Shown here one piece after another: positions 18,554-28,800 of a stretch of DNA of 32,104 bases (position 1 is its first letter; every line of letters begins with the position of its first letter). This stretch comes from Candidatus Aminicenantota bacterium. Its GTDB lineage: Bacteria > Acidobacteriota > Aminicenantia > UBA2199. A program made the translations under genes and the position numbers. The notes under the pieces are model-generated. The model saw only the letters and a program-made list of their open reading frames with translations, was not told the origin of the DNA and did not search any database. The stretch is from NCBI GenBank assembly GCA_020355945.1, contig CP070627.1:8990351-9022454 (forward strand). The letters run 5' to 3'.

Positions 18554-19957
18554 TTATTTATCTACCTCAAAAATAACGGTTTTTTCTGCTCCCCGGGCAG
18601 TATTTATTATTCCTGTAATATTATTTTTGGGCAGCAGGCGTAAAAATCCCCCGGCATACTCCGAGCCAAAAACAAATAAACCCCAGATCACATCATGTGT
18701 TGTATATCCATTGCCGCTGTGCTGGAATACAAACGGACAGGATTCGACATATTCCTGGGCGATCCATTTTTTATCATTATCTTGCAGGGCCTGTTTTACC
18801 ACCTGTTCCCATTGGTGGGCCGGGGTTAATTTACCGATATGTATATCTTTGCCTCCCTTTTCCCGGACAGGCTTTATGACCCATTTCACCCGTTGGGAAA
18901 GAAGAAAATCTTCCAGGTGAACGGTCTCCCGGCCAAACGTGACTTTACCGGGAACGATGCGCCGTGTCCGGGGGATATACTTCTTAATGGCTTCTCTTTC
19001 CTCTAAGCTAAAAACCTGCGAATCTTCATTTTCAGACAGCAGCGCATGATTCAATTTATCGGACAATAACTTTGTGACCGGGCCGTTGTACAATATCACA
19101 TTTCCCACTAAAGAGACTAACAATATTTCAAAGGGAACCTCTCCATGATACAACTCCAGCAGCACATGGATTCGCTTCTCTTTATAAAAGATGCAATCCT
19201 TTACCACTGTTAAATGAGAGAAATCACAGAATACCGCTTCTCCGTGTAAATGATTATATTTCGCATTTAAAAGCTGTTGATATTCGTGGTTAAAATATTT
19301 TTCCTCCATGCTGATATTCCCGGTTTTTTCATATTCCGGGATTACAATGGCAATATTAATTTCACGATGGCTGTCATGGGAAAATTTATCCAGGGCAGCT
19401 TTTAATAGATGCTGCAGCAGAGTTAAAAATAGGTTCCGGTTATGTGTTTTTACCTTATATTTTTGTAAAAATTTTGCGATAACGGGTGTGTTTAGATACA
19501 TGGATTCCAGGATTGCCACTTGCCATCCGCCGATTCCGGCTGAAATGTTGTATTCAATACATTTTAACCCGGAGGGAGAAAAAATAAAATCGCCTCTGGC
19601 CAGGAGATTTTTCGCTGCACCTGGTTTTAATCCCTCCAATTGAACCCGGGTGTAATCCACAGGCGACCCGTAATAGGTGCTTATTTTTTGAAGGTTATTG
19701 GCAAATAGACGTTCGGGTATTTGTTTGATCAGGTGGAAAACAGTGGTACTGGCTGCTTTCATCCGGTTTCTTGTTTGTTGGTTGATAAATATGGGCCAGG
19801 GTTGGATATTACCCAGGGCTGATTGATGTTTTAATAGATTACTATAATTGTGCCGTTTTAGGCTTTCCGGGTTTTTTTTCACAAACTCCAGGAAATGGGC
19901 ATTCACTCCTGATAACTGGCGGTGAGCGGCTGTGATTTCTTCTTTGATTATTTTCAT
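18554..19957 (-). CDS. Circularly permuted ATP-grasp-like enzyme, paralog 1
   Basis: A 467-aa soluble protein with no signal peptide or membrane segment. The likely Mg/substrate half is N-terminal: RGDFIFSPS at 121-129 and CIEYN with E135 and N137, followed by GGW. The ATP-binding half is C-terminal: K362 in VIKP, a glycine-rich loop with GG at 368-369, and a hinge WIAQEYV (Q401, E402). Acidic residues before the ATP-lysine loop is the order seen in circularly permuted ATP-grasp enzymes (glutathionylspermidine synthase-like), which join a carboxylate to an amine using ATP. The segment YNGPVTKLLSDKLNHALL and the IPRTR motif near 328 also fit that group as I remember it. Its loop REKGGKD lacks the Gly-Tyr seen in the other two copies. 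Closest to the hybrid gene (19 bp). The substrate is unknown. Fold assignment is by motif only. Confidence 0.7.
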   Translation of the reverse strand: MKIIKEEITAAHRQLSGVNAHFLEFVKKNPESLKRHNYSNLLKHQSALGNIQPWPIFINQQTRNRMKAASTTVFHLIKQIPERLFANNLQKISTYYGSPVDYTRVQLEGLKPGAAKNLLARGDFIFSPSGLKCIEYNISAGIGGWQVAILESMYLNTPVIAKFLQKYKVKTHNRNLFLTLLQHLLKAALDKFSHDSHREINIAIVIPEYEKTGNISMEEKYFNHEYQQLLNAKYNHLHGEAVFCDFSHLTVVKDCIFYKEKRIHVLLELYHGEVPFEILLVSLVGNVILYNGPVTKLLSDKLNHALLSENEDSQVFSLEEREAIKKYIPRTRRIVPGKVTFGRETVHLEDFLLSQRVKWVIKPVREKGGKDIHIGKLTPAHQWEQVVKQALQDNDKKWIAQEYVESCPFVFQHSGNGYTTHDVIWGLFVFGSEYAGGFLRLLPKNNITGIINTARGAEKTVIFEVDK

Positions 19958-19982
19958 TTTATCTTGATTTTCGATTTTTGAT

Positions 19983-21380
19983 TTATTCGTCTACTTCCAG
20001 GATAATACTTTCCTCGGCGCCCTGGTGAGAATTGATCACGCCTTTATTGCCTTTTTCCGGCAGGATGCGGACAAATCCCCCGGCATAGCGGCACCCGAAA
20101 ACAAAAAGCCCCCAAACCGCATGATGAGCAGCACATCCCTCATCTCCTGCCTGGTACAAATAAGGAAAGGACGGCACATATTCCTGGACCACCCAGTTCT
20201 TCTCCGAAAGCACCTGCTCTAATTGCTGCTTCCATTGGGCTGCCGGGGTATTAAATCCTACGATCACATCATGACCGCCGTACCCTTCTCCGGGTTTCAT
20301 CACCAATTGTTCCCTGTTGGAGAGAATAAAATTTTCCAGGTTTACCTTTTCCCTTCCGTAAGTGGTCTCACCGGGGATTATTTTGCGAGTCCAGGGAATA
20401 TGCTCTCGTATGATTTCTTTTTCCTCCGGGGAAAACACATCCGAGTCCTGGTGCTGGGAAAGCAGTGCCAGGTTTAATTTGTTTGTCAACAGTAATGAAA
20501 CCTGCCCGTTAAATATTATTAGATTCCCATCTTTAACTACTTTCATGAGCTCCAAAGGCACATGTCCGGTAAACCTCTGGATCATCATATGAATGGGTTT
20601 ATCTTCCAACATTACTTTATTTTCCGGCACTTGCAGTTGATTAAGACCACAGAACACCACCTCTCCGATAACGTCTTTGTTTTTTACCTGGTGTAAATAA
20701 TTGACCAGTTCCTTTAAGAAGGAATCCTGGGATTTGGACAAACCTTTGAGGTATTCCCGGAAAACAATGGCTGCATTGACTTTTCCATGGATATTATCGC
20801 CAAAATACTCCCTGGCACTGGCGCTTAAATGGTCCATTAAAATAGAAAAGAATTTATTTTTTCTTAACTGCAGGTGATACGCTTCTAAAAACTCGGATAT
20901 AACCGGGGTGTTAATATACAGGGGTTCCAATTCATCTAACTCCCAACCGCCAAGATTGCCCTGTATATTAAACTCAAGACATTTGAACCCGGCGGAAGGG
21001 GAAAAAATAAAATCCCCTCGCCCCAAAAGATGACGCATATGACCGTGGTTTACACCGTAGAGCATCAATGTGCTGTCACCTTCGGAGAAACCATAATAGC
21101 GGCTTATTTTTCCAACATCATAGTTAAACAAGCGTTGGGGAATGGTTTTGATCAGGTTAAATACGTTGACCGCCGCTTCTTTCATCTTTTTTTTGGTCTC
21201 TTGATTGATAAATGTGGGCCAGGGTTGGGATTGGAAATACTCATACCGTCGATCGGATAATAGGGTATTAAAATTTGAGCGCTGCAAACAGGCAGGACAG
21301 CGGCTGACAAACTCAAGAAATTGAGTGCTGGCAAGGGACAGCCCCCGGTGCGCAGCGTATAACTCTTTTGTTATCTCCAT
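19983..21380 (-). CDS. Circularly permuted ATP-grasp-like enzyme, paralog 2
   Basis: A 465-aa protein that aligns over its full length with the genes on both sides. It has RGDFIFSPSAGFKCLEFN (R121, D123, E136, N138), an LGGW after it, FNGQVSLLLTNKLNLALL at about 290-307, HIPWTRKIIPG at about 327-337, then MKPGEGYGGHDV (K362, glycine loop 364-369) and WVVQEYVP (Q399, E400). It has the most canonical ATP-loop of the three and is the best candidate for an active ligase. The ATG at 21380 follows the stop of the upstream paralog by 5 bp. The Shine-Dalgarno sequence is weak, so translation is probably coupled. A conserved N-terminal stretch (AHRGLS, then FLEFV) is shared by all three copies and I do not know its function. 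Confidence 0.72.
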   Translation of the reverse strand: MEITKELYAAHRGLSLASTQFLEFVSRCPACLQRSNFNTLLSDRRYEYFQSQPWPTFINQETKKKMKEAAVNVFNLIKTIPQRLFNYDVGKISRYYGFSEGDSTLMLYGVNHGHMRHLLGRGDFIFSPSAGFKCLEFNIQGNLGGWELDELEPLYINTPVISEFLEAYHLQLRKNKFFSILMDHLSASAREYFGDNIHGKVNAAIVFREYLKGLSKSQDSFLKELVNYLHQVKNKDVIGEVVFCGLNQLQVPENKVMLEDKPIHMMIQRFTGHVPLELMKVVKDGNLIIFNGQVSLLLTNKLNLALLSQHQDSDVFSPEEKEIIREHIPWTRKIIPGETTYGREKVNLENFILSNREQLVMKPGEGYGGHDVIVGFNTPAAQWKQQLEQVLSEKNWVVQEYVPSFPYLYQAGDEGCAAHHAVWGLFVFGCRYAGGFVRILPEKGNKGVINSHQGAEESIILEVDE

Positions 21381-21385
21381 TTTTC

Positions 21386-22792
21386 TTATTCTTCCACCAA
21401 CAATGCAACACTTTGTTCGGCTTTCTGGTTTAGATTAATCACCCGGCTGGGATTTTGTTCCGGGAGTACCCGGACAAACCCACCGGCATACCGGGACCCG
21501 AAAACAAAAATCCCCCAGACCACCTGGTAAGGAACACACCCGTGTTCACCTGCCTGGTACAAATAAGAATAAGGCGGTATAAATTCCTGGACCACCCACA
21601 GCCTTTCCTCCAGGGCTTTTTCTACCTGCTGCTTCCACTGACCCGCTGGTATTCGGGCCCCGTCGAATACTTCATAACCCCCATAACCCCTGGCAGATTT
21701 GACCATCAGGCGTTCCTGGTGGGAAATAACAAAATCTTCCAACCTTATTTTTTTGGTCCCATACGTGGTTTCACCGGGAATGAGCTTACGGGTCCAGGGG
21801 ATATATTTTTTTATGTTCTCTTTCTCCTCTAAACTGAACAGGTCTGAATTTTCAAGTTCGGAGAGCAGGGCGATGTTAAATTTGTTGGCCATAATTTGCA
21901 CGATCGGGCCGTTATACAACAACAGGTTGCCCGACTTCACCACCTCCAGCACCCAGCCGGGTACCTCCCCGAAGCACCGTTCGATCATGACATGAATCTT
22001 TTTACCCCTGAAAATGATGGAATTATTCACTACCTGCAGCTTATCAAAATCACAAAAAAACATATCTCCCTTTAACCCGGGGTCTTTCTTCCATAAAGCT
22101 GTTTTGTACATTTCTTTTAAACGGATATTCAGGAACCCCTGGCCATCCCCTAAATATTCCTTGAATACTATCGCTGTATTGATTTCGCCTTTGGGATTGG
22201 GGCCAAAACGTTCGACGGCACGGTCCATTATAGGTTCCAGCAGGGTGAGAAAAAAATGACTCTTCCGCAGCTTCACGCTGTACTCTTTTATAAACCTTCT
22301 TATAACCGGTATACTGGTATATATGTCTTCCATGAAATCCTGTTGCCATCCCCCCAGCGAGGCGCGCATATTATATTCGATGCATTTCAACCCGGCTGCA
22401 GGGGATATAATAAAATCGCCGCGGCTGATAAGACCACCTAAATAATCATCATCTACGCCCTCAAGCAATTGCCTGGTCTTATCTACGGGAATTTCATAGT
22501 ACCTGCCGATCTTGTGTGGGTCATAATCAAACACACGTCCCGGGATACTTTTGACCAGGTTAAAAACCTGCAAACACGCCTCTTCCATTGCATTTTTTGT
22601 TTTTTCATTAATAAAGGTGGGCCAGGGCTGCTGTGGGTAACGATTAAATATCGGATGGGCCACAATGCTTTCAAAATTGGCACGTTTTGACGCCTCCGGG
22701 TTATCCTTAACAAACTCGATAAACTTCGCACTGCAGCCGGACAATTGGCGATGTGCCTCAAAAATCTCTTTGGGTATCTCCTGTTGACTCAT
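21386..22792 (-). CDS. Circularly permuted ATP-grasp-like enzyme, paralog 3
   Basis: A 468-aa protein and the first of the trio to be transcribed, 42 bp after the NRPS stop. Key residues: R124, D126, E139 and N141 in SRGDFIISPAAGLKCIEYN, then LGGW; YNGPIVQIMANKFNIALL at about 293-310; IPWTRKLIPG at about 331-340; K365 followed by Ser rather than Pro, with the loop ARGYGGYE; and WVVQEFIP (Q402, E403). The C-terminal GIFVFGSRYAGGFVRVLPE is shared closely with paralog 2. An ATP-dependent amide or ester ligase is the leading idea. A kinase-like or degenerate ATP-grasp role cannot be excluded. Confidence 0.7.
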   Translation of the reverse strand: MSQQEIPKEIFEAHRQLSGCSAKFIEFVKDNPEASKRANFESIVAHPIFNRYPQQPWPTFINEKTKNAMEEACLQVFNLVKSIPGRVFDYDPHKIGRYYEIPVDKTRQLLEGVDDDYLGGLISRGDFIISPAAGLKCIEYNMRASLGGWQQDFMEDIYTSIPVIRRFIKEYSVKLRKSHFFLTLLEPIMDRAVERFGPNPKGEINTAIVFKEYLGDGQGFLNIRLKEMYKTALWKKDPGLKGDMFFCDFDKLQVVNNSIIFRGKKIHVMIERCFGEVPGWVLEVVKSGNLLLYNGPIVQIMANKFNIALLSELENSDLFSLEEKENIKKYIPWTRKLIPGETTYGTKKIRLEDFVISHQERLMVKSARGYGGYEVFDGARIPAGQWKQQVEKALEERLWVVQEFIPPYSYLYQAGEHGCVPYQVVWGIFVFGSRYAGGFVRVLPEQNPSRVINLNQKAEQSVALLVEE

Positions 22793-22834
22793 CTGCTTCT
22801 CTCTTTTTTGGTTGTTCTTAGCTTTCCCGGGATT
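22793..22834. other. 42-bp gap between NRPS and ATP-grasp trio
   Basis: The longest non-coding gap in the window. I see no hairpin with a T-run and no promoter-like pair of boxes. It holds only a weak purine-rich leader (GAGAG) before the ATG at 22792. The trio is therefore probably co-transcribed with the NRPS. Confidence 0.6.
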
Positions 22835-25800
22835 TCAGGTAAAAAGCTTTATTTTTTTCTTCTGCCCGGTTAAGCTGTATTTGTATTCGTCAATTTTCTT
22901 AGTGGGGTCCCTGGAAATACCTTCCATGATGCCCCGATACAACCGCATGATCCCTTCAATGGTCATGGGTTTAAATAATTCTTTATAATAATGGGTCTCG
23001 ATGGTTATGCCATTTTTGTATTCTTCCAGGTAACAGACCATATCAAATTTTGCATCTTGAACCCATTGAATATGATAGGACGCATACCGTTTCAAACTCT
23101 CCAGGGAGGTGTCACCAAAAAGCGACATATTGAAAAACACGGAAATCTCCGGGTACCTGATTTTAAATTCGCTGCACAGCAATTCCAATGGAAAGCTTTG
23201 ATATTCCAGGACCTGCAACGTATGTTTTTGAACTTTTGCTAAAAAATGCAAAAAGGATTCACCGGGATTTATTTTATTTCTTAAAATCAAGGTATTGACA
23301 AAGAATCCCACGATGTTTTTTAAATCTTCATGCTGCCTGGCTGCACCGGGGACCGCCAGGAGAAGATCATACTGCCCGGTTACCCGGTATAATAACACAT
23401 TAAAACCCGCTAACAATACCATGAATAAACTGGCTTTGTATTCCCGGGCTATCTTTTTCAGGTTTTGCATTATTTCCCCGGGAATGACGATTCCATAGGC
23501 TGCACTTTCTTTACCGGTCATATTCTTACCGGCAAAGTCATAGGGCAGGTCCAGGATAGGATAATCCCCTTTCAACTGCTTCTCCCAGAACTTTTTGGCC
23601 TCTGGCATTTTTTCTTTATCCGCCAGGAGGCGTTCCTGCCAATATACATAATCGATGTATCGTATCTTCAAGGGGTCCGGGTCACAACCGCTGCCCTTTT
23701 TATAGGATTCATAGAGCAAAGTGAATTCACGTTCCAAAACCTCCATGGACCACCCATCCGTGATAATATGGTGCATGGTGAGGATCACATCAAATTCATT
23801 ATCCTGGCACTTTATTAATTTCATCCTGAATAGAGGCGGGGTTTCCAGGCTAAAGGGCTTTGTACTCTCCTCCCGGAAGAGTTGTTCCCTTGTCTCTTTC
23901 CGGGCATGCCCCTCCAGGTGGGATAAATCAAAGGTTTCCAGGTTCACCGGGATTTGCGGCCGGATGATCTGCACCACCCCGCCTTTGTGACTCTTAAAAT
24001 AAGTCCGGAAACTTGCATGCCGCTTCACCAACTTTTCCAATGCCTTTCGAACTTTGGTTTCATCCGTATGCTCATGTAAAGTAATGCGGGTGGGTAAATT
24101 AAATGCCGGGTTATCCGGGTCCAATTGATAAAGAAACCATAATCGTTTTTGTGCATAGGAAAGGTTATAATACTCTTTCTCCTGTTGGATTTCGATTTCA
24201 TCATTGACTGCTGGTTTGCTTTTCCCGATTAAATCGCTTAATTCCACGATGGTGGGATATTGAAATATGTCTTGAAAATCAATTTTCACCCGGAACTCTT
24301 TTTCAATGGCATTGACCAGGTTCAGCACTTTCAAAGAATGGCCGCCGCTGTGGAAGAAATCGTCATGGATTCCAATTGGTTCCACCTTTAACAGGTCCTG
24401 CCATATCTCCACCAATTTCTCCTCTACTTTATTTCGGGGGGCTGAATAGGCATACTCCTGTCCCGGATCATGGGCTCCTGGTTCCGGCAGTGCTTTCCGG
24501 TCTATTTTTCCATTTGGATTGATGGGCATCCGGTCCAGCAAAACAAAAGAAGCGGGGACCATGTAATCCGGGAGTTCTCGAAACAAATACTCTTTTAGTC
24601 CTGTTGAAAGAAAGGCGGAAACCTGACCATTTTCCTGTTTAGCGGGGACGATATAGGCACAGAGATAGGTTTCTCCTTCTCCTCTTTTCCTGTCTATCAC
24701 CAATGCTTCTTTTACCTTTTCATGGGCCAGCAGTTGATTCTCTATCTCACCCGGTTCGATCCGGAAACCCCTGATTTTTACCTGGAAATCCGCACGACCT
24801 AAAAACTCGATGGTGCCATCCGGCAGCCAACGAACCAGGTCACCGGTTTTGTATAACCGCTCGCCTTTTATTCCCTGTCCCGGGAATATATTCTTTATGA
24901 AGACATGGGCACTCTTCTCCACATCATTTAAATAGCCGCAGCAAAGGCCATCGCCTCCAATATACAATTCCCCGGTTATATTCACCGGGCACACCTGCAA
25001 ATACCGGTTCAATACCAGCAAATCCGTGTTGGAAATTGTCGTCCCTATGGGCACACTGGATAATCTTTGATAACTCTCCAGCTTTGATCTGTCAATTTCC
25101 AGGACAGCAGACATAATCGTGGCTTCAGTGGGGCCGTACATATTGTACAGGCGGCAGTCGTCCGCCACCAGTGCCAACGCCCGTTTCACCAGGTTATAAG
25201 TCAATTTTTCCGCACCAATGGCTAAATATCTTAACGTCCCCAATGATTTCGAACCCTCTGCCCAATTGATCAACGATTGAATCCGGGTAGGGGTGATATG
25301 TAAAGTGGTAATCTTATTTTTCCGGATAAATGAAATGTATTCCCGGGGGTCCAGGAGAGTTTCATATCCAATCGTATATAATGAAGCTCCTGAAGTCAAA
25401 GCGATAAATATTTCCCACACCGACCAATCAAAATAGTAAGCAAGATTTTGAACCGACCGATCCCCTGTGCTTAATGCCATATATTTGTATCCCCAATGTA
25501 AAAGAGGTGTTAAATTGGAATGGGCAATGGGAACACCTTTGGGCTTGCCCGTAGAACCCGAAGTAAAAATAACATAAGCTAAAAGGGAAGGGTTTGGGTT
25601 TAAGTGAAGGGGATAATCGGGGGAATCCCGGAAATCCTTGAATTGATCAACGATTTTACCGGGGTCAACCACCTGGCTCACCTCAATTGACGAAGAATCA
25701 GTAAGTAATATGCCTGTGCCGCACTCCTCCAGGATGTACTTATTCCTGCCCCGAGGGGCGTTGGGGTTCAAGGGCACGTAACCACAGCCGGCTTTCCAGG

Positions 25801-28800
25801 CGGCCAATATACTTATCAGCATTCCCGGGGACGGCGCCACCATCAAGCCAATTAAATCTCCGGCCACTGCTCCCTGTTCATTCAAATATGAGGCGAACCC
25901 ATTGGATATCTCATTTAATTGCCTGTAGGTTACATGTTCTTCCCCGCCCGAACCGGCGCAATTGGTGTGTACCAGGGCAATGGCGTCAGGGTTCTTTCCC
26001 ACCCGGGCTGCAAACAACCGGTGGATCATCATATTGACCGGGAATTGGTCATTTAATCGATTAAAAGTCACCAATATCTGTTGTTTCTCTTCTTCGGATA
26101 TGATCTCTATCTCCGATAATTTCACCGCAGTATTCTCTATTACCGCGGCTGCGACTTTGTTAAAGTAACCGATAAATCGCCGGATCGTGGCAGCAGTGAA
26201 CAACCGGGTACTGTATTCAAAAGTTAAAGAGAGTTTCTCTTCTATTTCCATCCCTATGAGTAGGAGATCGAATTTTGAGGTTTTGCCCCGGTATTCAAGG
26301 GGAGTTAATTTCAGGCCCGGTATTTCGATTCCCGGGATACTGTTATCTTGAAGCACAAACAGGGTATCAAACAGCGGGTTACGGCTGGTATCCCTGGCAG
26401 TTGCTACCTGTTCCACCAGGTCTTCATACTGGTAGTCCTGGTTGTCAAAAGCCTCCAATGACCGCTCTTTTATCTCCTCTAAAAATGTAGGGAATGATTT
26501 CTCTCCCCGGGGATAACTTCTTACCACCAGGGTATTGACAAACATACCAATGATAGGTTCCAGGTCCGCATGCTGACGGCCAGCCGTAACGGTCCCCACA
26601 ACGATATCTTCCTGGTTACTTAATTTCGACAAGAAAATATGGTAAAGTGCAAACAAGACCGTATAGAGCGTGGTTCCCCTTGACAATGCCAATGGTTTTA
26701 ATGCCTTCATTTTGTCTTCGCCCATTTCAAACGTTACATGGCTCCCGGCAAACGTCTGCACCGCTGGTCGAGTATAATCCGTAGGCAGCTCTAGCAGGGG
26801 CATTTCTTCGCTGAACTGTTTCTTCCAGTATTTTTCCTGCTTTATAAGTGCTTCTGCCTGTTTTTCACCCCGTTGCCACTCCGAGTAATCTTTGTACTGG
26901 AGTCTTAAGTCCGGGAGTTTTTCCCCGGCACTCAATGCCATGAACTCCTTAACCAGTATTCCGCAGGAAATACCATCGGATATAATATGATGCATATCTA
27001 CCATTAATAAATATTTATCCCCTCCAACCTCTTGAGAGGGCCGGGGATGGCCGCGAAGAGGGGCCGGGGTGTGTGAAAGTGTCATTAATCCCACCCGCAG
27101 CAGCGGCGCTTTGGAAAGAGCAAAGGGACGGATGAAGTTATTTATAGGCAAGGGGGCAATAGACAAGGGGGCAAGCCCCCTTGTCCCCTCTGTGTTCTCT
27201 GTGTTCTCTGTGGCTAAATAATATTCAATCTCAAATCCCACTTCATCGTGAATGCACTGCATCGGCTCACCCTCTATCATTTGAAAAGAGGTTCTTAAAC
27301 TCTCATGCCGTTGGATCAACTCCCTGAATATATCTTCCAATTTATCTTTATTCACCTTGCCTTCCAATATTAAGGCAATAGGCATATTGTAAACGTTGGA
27401 GTGGATATCCAACTGGTGGAGCACATACAATCGCTTCTGAGCCGAAGACAATGCATGAAATTCTTTTTTCTCCACAGCTTCGACAACTGCATATCTTTCT
27501 TTCACAGTACCGGGAATGGTTTGGGCGATCTCCCTGATGGTGGGGCGTTTAAATATGTCTGCCAACGGGATAGTGACGCCAAAAGCCTTATGGATTCGTG
27601 ATGTCAACAGTGCGGCCTTGATGGAGTGTCCCCCCAGGTGGAAAAAGTTATCATCAATGCCAATGACCTCTTCCTCGACCTTCAACACCTCAGCCCATAC
27701 CTTTACCAGTTGCTTTTCAGTTTCATCTCGGGGTGCTGTATAATCATCCTTCACCCCCAATGCCGGTTCGGGTAATGACCGGCGGTCCACTTTACCGTTA
27801 GGGTTCAACGGCATTTTTTCCATGGTTATAAAATAGGCAGGCACCATATAACCGGGAAGTTCCGAACGTAGATATTCCCGGACTTCCGAGACCGGGAAAT
27901 TCTCGATTTCATGAGGGACAAGGTAAGCACAGAGATATGTGTCGCCTGTTTCTTTCTCCCTGGGCATCACAACTGCTTCTTTGACTTTGGGGTGATTCAA
28001 CAATTGATTCTCAATTTCTCCCGGTTCAATACGGAACCCCCTTACTTTTACCTGGTAGTCCATGCGTCCCAAAAATTCAATATTGCCATCCTCCAACCAC
28101 TTCACCAGGTCTCCGGTGCGATATAACAACTGGTCCTCCTGTTCTTCACCGGGGCTGTCGCCTCCCGGGTTAAAACAACAGGTTATAAATTTCCGGGTGG
28201 TTAATGGATGATCGTTGACATAACCGGTACCCAGGCCGGTTCCGCCAATCAGCAGTTCACCGGCAATACCCACTGGCAGCAGTTGCAGGTTCTTATCCAT
28301 GACGTACAATTTTACATTATATATTGGTTTTCCCACCGGTATCACCTCATGCAAAAACCGCCGCGGTTCTGTCAGCCGATAAGAAGCACAAATATCCGTA
28401 CACTCGGTGGGGCCATAAGTGTTGACAATCTGGGCCTGGTGATAACCCGACTCCAACCAATCAATCAAAGTGACCAATGAAATCGGCTCACCCCCCAGGA
28501 AAACATACCGTAAAGACTTTAATTGCTCCTTGCCGGTGCTTTCTTCAAATTCCACCAATTTATAGAACATACCAGGGGTACAATTGATCCAGGTAACCTG
28601 GCAGCGGTGAATTTCCCGCAGGAGGGCCGGGGGGTCAAAATAATTCAGACCGGGAATACAGATAACACCGCTTTTCATTAAAGAGGCATAAAGATTCTTT
28701 TGGGTCAAATCAAAACTCAAGGAAGTTAAAAACAGGTTGCGGTCCGCTGCTTCCAGTCCAAATTCCGTCACAAACCAGTACATCAGGTTCATGAAGCCGC

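Larger units (their letters stand above)
24215..27485 (-). other. NRPS C3-A3-T3 module
   Basis: C3 has HALSSAQKRLYVLHQL and HHIISDG (about 26990). It carries two translated repeat inserts, one before NNFIRPF and one before DKYLLMVDMHH. A3 has FTSGSTGKPKG (about 25560) and a hand-aligned code D W W H A G M I M K with an unusual Ala-Gly-x-x-Met pattern. I cannot predict the substrate. In A3, GAEKL replaces the GGE sequence seen at that core in the other A domains. T3 carries Ser2590 in GGHSL. Confidence 0.87.

Noticed and set aside
18554..22792. Three small genes as transposases or regulators
   Set aside because: There is no DDE, helix-turn-helix or inverted-repeat structure. The motifs instead match an ATP-grasp layout.
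22835..22900. Thioesterase or reductase release domain at the end of protein 1
   Set aside because: After C4 only about 20 linker-like residues remain before the stop codon, and there is no GxSxG or Rossmann motif.
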